Below, in pieces: positions 1 through 5,478 of a stretch of 6,962 nucleotides of DNA. Below the pieces are notes generated by a model. The model saw nothing but the letters and a program-made list of their open reading frames with translations. It ran no database searches and had not been told where the DNA came from. Made by a program: the position numbers and the translations under genes. Origin of the DNA: Lentisphaeria bacterium (GTDB lineage Bacteria > Verrucomicrobiota > Lentisphaeria > Oligosphaerales > Oligosphaeraceae); the NCBI GenBank assembly GCA_016287975.1, contig JAEEXV010000200.1, forward strand, positions 1-6,962, read 5' to 3'. Numbering within the stretch: the first letter of the stretch is position 1; each line of letters begins with the position of its first letter.

Positions 1-551
1 ACCACCCGAGGTTGTGCTGAGCCTTCGCATACCCCTGCTCGGCCGACTTGCGGAACCACTTCGCCGCCTCCGCCTTGTCCTTCGGGACGCCTTCGCCGTT
101 GTAATAGCCATTCCCAAGGCAGAACTGCGCCTCCGCAATTCCCTGCTCGGCCGACTTGCGCCACCACTTCGCCGCCTCCGTCTTGTCCTTCGGGACGCCC
201 GCGCCGTTCTCGTAGCACACCCCGAGGTTGTACTGCGCTTTCGCGTACCCCTGTTCGGCGGCCTTGCGGAACCACTTCACCGCCTCCGCATAGTCCTTCG
301 GGACGCCCGCGCCGTTGGCGTAGCACCACCCGAGGTTGTGCTGAGCCTTCGCATACCCCTGCTCGGCCGACTTGCGGAACCACTTCGCCGCCTCCGCCTT
401 GTCCTTCGGGACGCCTTCGCCGTTGTAATAGCCATTCCCAAGGCGGAACTGCGCCTCCGCAATTCCCTGCTCGGCCGACTTGCGCCACCACTTCGCCGCC
501 TCCGTCTTGTCCTGCGGGATGCCCTCGCCGTTCTCGTAGCACACCCCGAGG
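1..551 (-). repeat. 324-bp superperiod of three Sel1 units
   Basis: Direct comparison shows that 1-227 and 325-551 are the same sequence apart from four positions (121/445, 190/514, 196/520, 201/525). The offset is 324 bp, exactly three 108-bp Sel1 units. Protein repeats 2 and 5 differ by a single residue (R versus C), and repeats 3 and 6 agree over all visible residues. This indicates a recent tandem duplication of a three-repeat block. The left edge of the window cuts the array, so the true copy number is unknown. Confidence 0.95.
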
Positions 552-946
552 AAGTACTGCGCCGGCGCGTCCCCCTGTTCGGCCAGATGGCGGATTCTCT
601 TGACTTCCTGCTCCGACATCACCCCGTCGGGGAGCGAAACAGGACGATTGTTGGCTGATTGCCCGCCGTCCTGCGTCGCCCCCGACAGGAATTTCTCCTC
701 AATGAGCCTGATCTTCTCCGCTTCGGGGCGGCCGCTCTTGTGGATATTCTGCAGCTCATTCCTCGCCGCCTGGTTGGCAATGCCGCCCGACGGGTATTGC
801 GCGTCGATGGCGCGCTCCGCCTCCGCCAGCGTGTCAAAATACGACGCCCCGAATGCGCCAGCCGCCAGCAGCAGACAGACCGCCGCAACACGAAGCGCCA
901 GACGCCATCCATGGAAAAGACTCATCTTGGACATTGAACCCGACAT
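1..946 (-). CDS. Sel1-repeat (TPR-like) exported protein, C-terminus cut by window edge
   Basis: My reverse-strand reading gives 315 codons with no stop, leaving the window at base 1. The start at 946 is preceded by AGGGAGGA with a 6-nt spacer. Residues 1-34 look like a Sec signal peptide or signal anchor: a basic start (R15, R19), then a hydrophobic run around 20-32 (VAAVCLLLAAGAF). C24 does not sit in a convincing lipobox. Residues 36-120 are a charged, non-repeat region. From residue 122 come Sel1 repeats of 36 residues (AEQGxAxAQxxLGxxYxNGxGVPKDxxEAxKWxRKx): 122-157, 158-193, 194-229, 230-265, 266-301 and a partial one from 302. Sel1 repeats fold as alpha-alpha solenoids that act as protein-binding scaffolds; the partner is unknown here. 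The gene is divergent from the rest of the window. Family assignment is firm; biological role is not determinable. Confidence 0.93.
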   Translation of the reverse strand, partial: MSGSMSKMSLFHGWRLALRVAAVCLLLAAGAFGASYFDTLAEAERAIDAQYPSGGIANQAARNELQNIHKSGRPEAEKIRLIEEKFLSGATQDGGQSANNRPVSLPDGVMSEQEVKRIRHLAEQGDAPAQYFLGVCYENGEGIPQDKTEAAKWWRKSAEQGIAEAQFRLGNGYYNGEGVPKDKAEAAKWFRKSAEQGYAKAQHNLGWCYANGAGVPKDYAEAVKWFRKAAEQGYAKAQYNLGVCYENGAGVPKDKTEAAKWWRKSAEQGIAEAQFCLGNGYYNGEGVPKDKAEAAKWFRKSAEQGYAKAQHNLGW

Positions 947-951
947 CGCAT

Positions 952-959
952 TCCTCCCT
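952..959 (-). promoter_or_regulatory. Ribosome binding site of the Sel1 gene
   Basis: The minus strand reads AGGGAGGA here, a strong Shine-Dalgarno match ending 6 nt before the ATG at 946-944. A second ATG at 951-949 abuts this site and lies in another frame, so it is too close to be used. The spacing therefore decides for the start at 946. Confidence 0.75.
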
Positions 960-977
960 GATTTCTTGGATGATGGT

Positions 978-997
978 GGACTGGACTTGGCCAGTCC
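978..997. repeat. Short perfect inverted repeat in the Sel1 5' leader
   Basis: GGACTGG (978-984) and CCAGTCC (991-997) form a perfect 7-bp stem with a 6-nt loop. It lies about 20 nt upstream of the Sel1 ribosome binding site, inside the predicted untranslated leader. It could be an mRNA hairpin or an operator. A 7-bp stem can arise by chance, so no function is assigned. Confidence 0.4.
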
Positions 998-1041
998 TGC
1001 CCCCCAGCACGCTCTCACATTTCACACACGGGTATTTCCCA

Positions 1042-1050
1042 AATATACCA
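1042..1050 (-). promoter_or_regulatory. Candidate extended -10 promoter of the Sel1 gene
   Basis: The minus strand reads TGGTATATT, an extended -10 (TGn plus a 5/6 match to TATAAT). I see no good -35 hexamer upstream, which extended -10 promoters can tolerate. Transcription would begin near 1035, giving a leader of about 90 nt with the 978-997 hairpin. This rests on motif reading alone. Confidence 0.35.
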
Positions 1051-1180
1051 CGTCCATCTCCTACTACCCCGAATCTTCGCGAATCTTGCACCCCATCCGC
1101 GAATCGCGCCGCCACGGCGGGACGCGCCACGTCCTGTTCCACGCGGATGGCCTGCAAAGGCCGTTTTCCGGCCCTCTGAG

Positions 1181-1214
1181 CCCCGTCGCGGCGGAGAGTA
1201 TAGTAGGGACGGGG
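1181..1214 (+). promoter_or_regulatory. Candidate promoter/operator of the small gene: dyad around TATAGT
   Basis: CCCCGTC (1181-1187) and GACGGGG (1208-1214) are perfect inverted 7-mers separated by 20 nt. Between them lies TATAGT (1199-1204), a plausible -10 for the gene starting at 1268, with transcription starting near 1211. No recognisable -35 precedes it. A dyad flanking a -10 box is a common operator layout, but the motif is G/C-rich in GC-rich DNA and may be accidental. Confidence 0.25.
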
Positions 1215-1267
1215 GATGGCATGGAACCGGCCACAGAAACGGTCTCTCGATCGAACAGCGAAAAAAC

Positions 1268-1654
1268 ATGTACATTGATTACAGAAAGCAGATCCGGTGC
1301 AGATACGACGTCAACGCCCCAGAGGAGAGTTTCCGATGGCTGCCGATGCGGGAGATCTGTTCCGAACTCGGCCTCGTGGTGGACGGCATGACGACGAGGC
1401 AGGCGGCCCTGCACAAGACCTTGGCCACATTTGGATTCAAGTGGACGAAGAAAGGCGGCACGTGGCACTACCTGGTGCCGCCAGTCAGAACGCAGGTCAA
1501 GGCCGATGGAGGGGAGGACCCGATGGCGCGGTTCAAGGCCGACTTCTGCACCATGGGCAGCGCGGTCTACCGCGTCCTCGCAAACCACTACGACGAGTTC
1601 CTGGAGGCGATGGAGGCCATCCGGAAGGAGAAGCAGCAACGGTTCGGCGGCTGA
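1268..1654 (+). CDS. Small hypothetical protein, possible winged-helix DNA binder
   Basis: The 128-residue frame has strong G/C bias at third codon positions, unlike the overlapping frames, so it is very likely a real gene. I do not recognise the family. Residues 27-70 can be read as helix (MREICSELGL), turn, helix (TTRQAALHKTLATFGF), then a Lys/Gly-rich strand pair (KWTKKGGTWHYLVPP). That order resembles a winged helix-turn-helix with its wing, but this is inference. The C-terminal part (residues 80-128) is mostly helical and charged. I see no signal peptide or membrane segment. The upstream sequence is A-rich with no clear Shine-Dalgarno. An in-frame ATG at 1346 is an alternative start, but it would remove 26 residues with protein-like composition. 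The gene ends 302 nt before the helicase and could encode its regulator or be unrelated. Confidence 0.75.
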   Translation: MYIDYRKQIRCRYDVNAPEESFRWLPMREICSELGLVVDGMTTRQAALHKTLATFGFKWTKKGGTWHYLVPPVRTQVKADGGEDPMARFKADFCTMGSAVYRVLANHYDEFLEAMEAIRKEKQQRFGG

Positions 1655-1688
1655 TGAATCCTGCAATTCTCTCGTGCGCACGTGAGCC

Positions 1689-1724
1689 CGCGAAATCCGG
1701 CGTTCAACGCCCGCCGGATTCGCG
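1689..1724. repeat. Bulged inverted repeat (hairpin) after the small gene
   Basis: The left arm 1689-1702 pairs with 1712-1724 around a 9-nt loop, with a single bulged A in the left arm. It begins 35 nt after the stop of the small gene. It is stable enough to be a transcription-end or RNA-protecting structure. No T-tract follows, so it is not a standard intrinsic terminator. Confidence 0.5.
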
Positions 1725-1774
1725 AAGGCCAGTGGACGAGATGCCGGTCCGGATGCACGGCATCCACCTCTATC

Positions 1775-1797
1775 CCCTTGAAACTCCGAATCAAGGG
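1775..1797. promoter_or_regulatory. Perfect dyad CCCTTGA-N9-TCAAGGG, operator or terminator candidate
   Basis: Two perfect 7-bp inverted arms flank a 9-nt spacer. The left arm overlaps the candidate -35 (TTGAAA) and the right arm abuts the candidate -10, so a bound repressor would occlude the promoter. The hairpin is also followed by TTATATTT, so it could instead be a weak intrinsic terminator for the upstream gene. The sequence alone does not separate the two. Confidence 0.45.
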
Positions 1798-1804
1798 TTA
1801 TATT
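1778..1804 (+). promoter_or_regulatory. Candidate promoter of the helicase operon
   Basis: TTGAAA (1778-1783, 5/6 to TTGACA) and TATATT (1799-1804, 5/6 to TATAAT) are separated by 15 bp, slightly short of the usual 16-18 bp. It lies in the only A/T-rich patch between the small gene and the helicase. Transcription would begin near 1811, about 145 nt before the helicase start. Confidence 0.4.
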
Positions 1805-1956
1805 TGGGGCATGAACCAGCCCCGGAAACCAATCTTCCTTGACAGACCGATCCCGGAACCGCACTGCGGATGCGCTTCGACGACGCAGGCGGGCAGGACG
1901 GCGACGATGATCGGCGGCCCGGACCAGCCAGGCGCAGACGCGGGGGAAGCGCGGCC

Positions 1957-4900
1957 ATGATGAAACTGGAGGAGATCAAGCGCGGGGCCCAGATCGCGGG
2001 GCTGGCGCCGAATGCGGTGGCCTCCGTCATCGCGGCGGACATGGTGGGCGAGAATGCCGCCAGCGTCGTCTACCGGCTCCCCGACAACAGCATCAGGGAG
2101 CGGATGCTCTATCGGGAGAACGAACCGTCGCTCTCCCCGGCGAAGGAAGGGCTGGCGTGGTCATTCGACTCGCCCGCCCGGGACTTCAAACTGGCGCTGG
2201 AGGCCCTGCGCATCCAGACGGGGTTCGCCTTCGACCCGATGATGGCGGTCCACACGTCCAACATCGAGCCGCTGCCGCACCAGCTGTCGGCCGTCTACGA
2301 GGCGATGCTCCCGAAGCAGCCGCTGCGCTTCGTGCTGGCGGACGACCCCGGGGCGGGCAAGACGATCATGGCCGGGCTGCTCGTCAAGGAACTGCTGATG
2401 CGGGCGGACGCACAGCGCGTGCTGATCGTCGCGCCAGGCTCCCTGACGGAGCAGTGGCAGGACGAGATGCGGGACAAATTCACCCTCGAGTTCCGGCTCT
2501 TCAGCCGCGAGATGCAGGAGAACTCCGCCTCCGGCAACTGCTTCCAGGACGAGGACCTGCTCATCGCCCGGCTGGACCAGCTGGCTCGCTCCGAGGAACT
2601 CCAGCGGAAAATGGAGGCCGCCCAGTGGGATCTCGTCATCGTGGACGAGGCCCACAAACTCTCCGCCCACTACTTCGGCAGCGAGGCCAAGAAGACGCAG
2701 CGCTACCGGCTGGGCGAACTGCTGAGCCGCCATACGCGCCATCTGCTGCTGATGACGGCCACCCCGCACAACGGCAAGGACGACGACTTCCAGCTCTGGC
2801 TGGCGCTCCTGGACCCCGACCGCTTCCACGGCGAGGACCGCGGCCACGAGAAGACCGACGTCTCCGACATCATGCGCCGAATGGTCAAGGAGGAACTGCT
2901 GAAGTTCGACGGCACCAGGCTCTTCCCCGAGCGCATCGCCTACACCCTGAACTACCGTCTCTCCGCGGCCGAGGCGCAACTCTACGCCCACGTCACCCAG
3001 TATGTCTGCGAGGAGATGAACCGCGCGGACGCCCTCCTGAACGGGCAGCGCCGCCACCAGGTCGGCTTCGCCCTGACCATGCTCCAGCGCCGCCTCGCCT
3101 CCAGCCCCGAGGCCATCCACCAGTCCCTGCGCCGGCGCAAGGAGCGGCTGGAGAAGCAGCTGCGCGAGATGGCGATGGTCGCCAGAGGTCAGCAGCCCGA
3201 CGGCGCGAAGGCCGACGACAATCCGCCCGACCTGCCCGACGACTGGGACGACCTGGAGGACGAACTCGGCGCCGATGAATACGAGGAGGTCGTGGACAGG
3301 GTCGTGGACCGCTCCACCGCAGCCGAGACGGCGGCCGAACTGGAGAAGGAGATCGAGAGCCTGTCCGCGCTGGAGCGGGAGGCCGGGAGGATTGTCGCCG
3401 ACGGCATCGACTGCAAGTGGCAGAAACTCTCGGAGGTCCTGCAGTCCTGCCCGGAGATGCGCGGCGACAACGGCGCCATGCGCAAGATCATCATCTTCAC
3501 CGAGCACCGCGACACCCTCAACTACCTCTTCGGGAGGATCGCGGGGCTGCTGGGGAGCCGCGAGGCCATCCGCGCCATCCACGGCGCCACCCCGCGCGAC
3601 CAGCGCAAGCGGATCCAGGAGGACTTCCGCAACAACCCCGACGTGGTGGTGCTCATCGCCACCGACGCGGCCGGCGAGGGCGTCAACCTCCAGAAGTCCA
3701 ACCTGATGATCAACTACGACCTGCCGTGGAACCCCAACCGCCTGGAGCAGCGCTTCGGGCGCATCCACCGCATCGGCCAGACGGAGACCTGCCACCTCTG
3801 GAACATGGTGGCCCAGGAGACCCGCGAGGGCGACGTCTTCCTCACCCTCTTCAACAAACTGGAAAACGAGCGCAAGGCGCTGGGCGGCCGCGTCTTCGAC
3901 ATCCTCGGCGAGGTCTTCGAGGGGACGCAGCTGAAGGACCTGATCGTCGAGGCCATCCGACGCGGCAGGACCCCGGAGGCGCTGCAATGGATGACCGAGA
4001 AGGTCAAGTCCGCGCTGGACACGGAGCGCCTGAAGGAGATCATCAGCCGCAACACCCTCGTCGAGCAGAGCATGACCCCCGAGATGCTCTACGGCATCAA
4101 GGAGGAGATGGAGCGGGCCGAGGCGAGGAAACTCCAGCCGTGCTTTGTCCGCGCGTTCTTCAAGGCGGCCTTCGAGGCCGCAGGCGGCGAATGCCGCCCC
4201 CGCGGCAACGGGCGCTTCGAGATCCCGAACGTGCCGCTGCGCATCCGCGACAACCGCCGCGCCACGGCCTCCGGACGAATGCCAATCGCCCGCAAATACT
4301 CCAGGATCTGCTTCGACAAGTCCCAGATCCGCCCCTCCCCGCAGGACGAGGAGGCGACCTTCGTCCACCCCGGGCACCCGCTGATGGCCTCGCTGCTCGA
4401 CGAGACACTGGAATCCCGGCGCGGCCTGCTGAAGCCGGGCACGGTCATGGTCGACCCCGCCGACGAAGGGACCACGCCGTCGCTCCTGTTCATGGTGGAC
4501 CACAGCGTCTGCGAGGGCGAGGGCGAGCATGAGCGGCGGATCTCTCGCCGGATGCAGTTCGTCCGCCTCCTTCCGGACGGGACGGCGCGGAACGCAGGCT
4601 GGGCGCCGCATCTGGATCTGGCCGAGCCATCCGCGAAGGCGCTGGAGGTGGCGGCCACAGTCCGCACCGAGTCCTGGATCTCATCCGGGCTGGAGCAGGC
4701 CGCCGTCCAGTACGCCTCCGCGAACCTGGCAAAGGCGCACCTCGACGAGGTGGGCCGCCGACACATCGCGCAGGTGGACAGGATCCGCGAGGCGGTCCGC
4801 TCCCGCCTGGTCGCAGCCATCACCTACGAGCAGAAACGGCTGGTGCAGCTGGAGCAGGAGGCCAGGGAGGGCCGCCAGCCGAAGGTCCAGCCGATCAACG

Positions 4901-5478
4901 CCAGGCAGAACATCGAGGCGCTGTCGGAGCGGCTGAAGGCGCGCGAAGAGGAACTGGAGCAGATGCGCCACGTCGTCTCCAAGCCCCCCGTCGTCCTGGG
5001 CGGCATCCTCGTCATCCCGCAGGGCCTGCTCAACCGGGAGACCGGCCAGGGCGCCTTCTGCGCCGACGCCGGTCTACGCCGCCACATCGAGCAGGTCGCG
5101 ATGAAGGCCGTCATGGAGAAGGAGCAGTCCTTCGGCCACACCGTGAAGGACGTCTCGGCCGACAAGTGCGGGTGGGACGTGACCGCCCATGTCCCCGCCA
5201 GGCCCGGCGAACCCATGAAGGACGACCGCCACATCGAGGTCAAGGGCTGCGGCAAAGGCTCCGACACCGTCACCGTCACCCGCAACGAAATCTGCTATGC
5301 GATGAACCAGCGCGACAAGTTCATCCTCGCCATCGTCCTCGTGGACGGCGATTCCCACGAGGGGCCGTTCTACATCCGAAATCCCTTCGACCAGGAGCCG
5401 GCCTGGGACGACGCCAGCGCCAACAAGTACCTGTCGAAACTGCTTCAGAAGGCCGTGAAGCCCGAGGAGACGCTATGA
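1957..5478 (+). CDS. SNF2/RapA-like helicase with C-terminal DUF3883-like domain (defence-island, DrmD-like)
   Basis: This 1173-residue protein is a superfamily 2 ATPase. I place the start at 1957 (MMKLEEIK), preceded by a weak GGGGGAAG; 1960 is equally possible. Motifs: LPHQ 106-109; Walker A DDPGAGKT 129-136; motif Ia APGSLTEQW 159-167; DEAH 230-233; TAT 267-269; second lobe IFTEHRDT near 513-520; ATDAAGEGVNLQ 568-579; motif VI QRFGRIHRIGQ 598-608. All key ATPase residues are present. Residues about 425-505 form an acidic then coiled-coil insertion between the lobes; a second charged helical region spans about 955-1010. The C-terminus (about 1040-1160) matches DUF3883 in style, with GWDV (1072-1075) and IEVKG (1093-1097), suggesting a PD-(D/E)xK nuclease fold using D1074, E1094 and K1096. 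Such proteins translocate on DNA and occur in defence loci, including DISARM (DrmD) and methyltransferase-containing islands. The nuclease activity and exact system are inference. It is translationally coupled to the next gene. Confidence 0.92.
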   Translation: MMKLEEIKRGAQIAGLAPNAVASVIAADMVGENAASVVYRLPDNSIRERMLYRENEPSLSPAKEGLAWSFDSPARDFKLALEALRIQTGFAFDPMMAVHTSNIEPLPHQLSAVYEAMLPKQPLRFVLADDPGAGKTIMAGLLVKELLMRADAQRVLIVAPGSLTEQWQDEMRDKFTLEFRLFSREMQENSASGNCFQDEDLLIARLDQLARSEELQRKMEAAQWDLVIVDEAHKLSAHYFGSEAKKTQRYRLGELLSRHTRHLLLMTATPHNGKDDDFQLWLALLDPDRFHGEDRGHEKTDVSDIMRRMVKEELLKFDGTRLFPERIAYTLNYRLSAAEAQLYAHVTQYVCEEMNRADALLNGQRRHQVGFALTMLQRRLASSPEAIHQSLRRRKERLEKQLREMAMVARGQQPDGAKADDNPPDLPDDWDDLEDELGADEYEEVVDRVVDRSTAAETAAELEKEIESLSALEREAGRIVADGIDCKWQKLSEVLQSCPEMRGDNGAMRKIIIFTEHRDTLNYLFGRIAGLLGSREAIRAIHGATPRDQRKRIQEDFRNNPDVVVLIATDAAGEGVNLQKSNLMINYDLPWNPNRLEQRFGRIHRIGQTETCHLWNMVAQETREGDVFLTLFNKLENERKALGGRVFDILGEVFEGTQLKDLIVEAIRRGRTPEALQWMTEKVKSALDTERLKEIISRNTLVEQSMTPEMLYGIKEEMERAEARKLQPCFVRAFFKAAFEAAGGECRPRGNGRFEIPNVPLRIRDNRRATASGRMPIARKYSRICFDKSQIRPSPQDEEATFVHPGHPLMASLLDETLESRRGLLKPGTVMVDPADEGTTPSLLFMVDHSVCEGEGEHERRISRRMQFVRLLPDGTARNAGWAPHLDLAEPSAKALEVAATVRTESWISSGLEQAAVQYASANLAKAHLDEVGRRHIAQVDRIREAVRSRLVAAITYEQKRLVQLEQEAREGRQPKVQPINARQNIEALSERLKAREEELEQMRHVVSKPPVVLGGILVIPQGLLNRETGQGAFCADAGLRRHIEQVAMKAVMEKEQSFGHTVKDVSADKCGWDVTAHVPARPGEPMKDDRHIEVKGCGKGSDTVTVTRNEICYAMNQRDKFILAIVLVDGDSHEGPFYIRNPFDQEPAWDDASANKYLSKLLQKAVKPEETL
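5464..5469 (+). promoter_or_regulatory. Ribosome binding site inside the helicase 3' end
   Basis: GAGGAG lies 5 nt before the ATG at 5475, within the last codons of the helicase gene. With the ATGA stop/start overlap (5475-5478) it fixes the start of the downstream gene and points to coupled translation. Confidence 0.7.

Larger units (their letters stand above)
947..1267. other. Divergent intergenic region
   Basis: No open frame here shows coherent protein-like composition. The region separates the leftward Sel1 gene from the rightward small gene. It is visibly less GC-rich around 1020-1080 than the flanking genes, as expected for promoter DNA. It holds the Sel1 ribosome binding site, a small hairpin (978-997), a candidate extended -10 for the Sel1 gene (1042-1050), two direct copies of CGCGAATC 20 bp apart (1078-1085 and 1098-1105), and a dyad around a TATAGT box (1181-1214). 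Confidence 0.7.
1655..1956 (+). other. Intergenic region upstream of the helicase operon
   Basis: No convincing conventional gene lies here. The region contains a bulged hairpin (1689-1724), a TTGAAA/TATATT promoter-like pair with an embedded dyad (1775-1804), and a 49-codon open frame from 1811 to 1960 that overlaps the helicase start. The helicase frame itself is open back to an ATG at 1870. However, those 29 upstream codons give a low-complexity Asp/Gly/Arg-rich stretch unlike the protein that follows, so I treat them as untranslated in that frame. Confidence 0.6.

Noticed and set aside
14..658. A 214-codon plus-strand frame with Leu/Arg-rich repeats
   Set aside because: It is the complement of the Sel1 array. 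The minus-strand reading gives canonical Sel1 repeats, a signal peptide and a ribosome binding site.
1159..1173. Five-bp hairpin GGCCG-N5-CGGCC
   Set aside because: Too short to stand out in GC-rich DNA and not placed at a gene boundary.
1870..1956. Upstream ATG extending the helicase by 29 residues
   Set aside because: The extra residues are low-complexity Asp/Gly/Arg-rich with no ribosome binding site. The start at 1957 gives MMKLEEIK, which looks like the natural beginning of this family.
2161..4611. An 816-codon open frame on the minus strand, antisense to the helicase
   Set aside because: It is a by-product of strong G/C bias in the helicase codons. Its translation is Leu/Val/Gly/Asp-rich with no recognisable motifs, while the plus strand carries every helicase motif in order.
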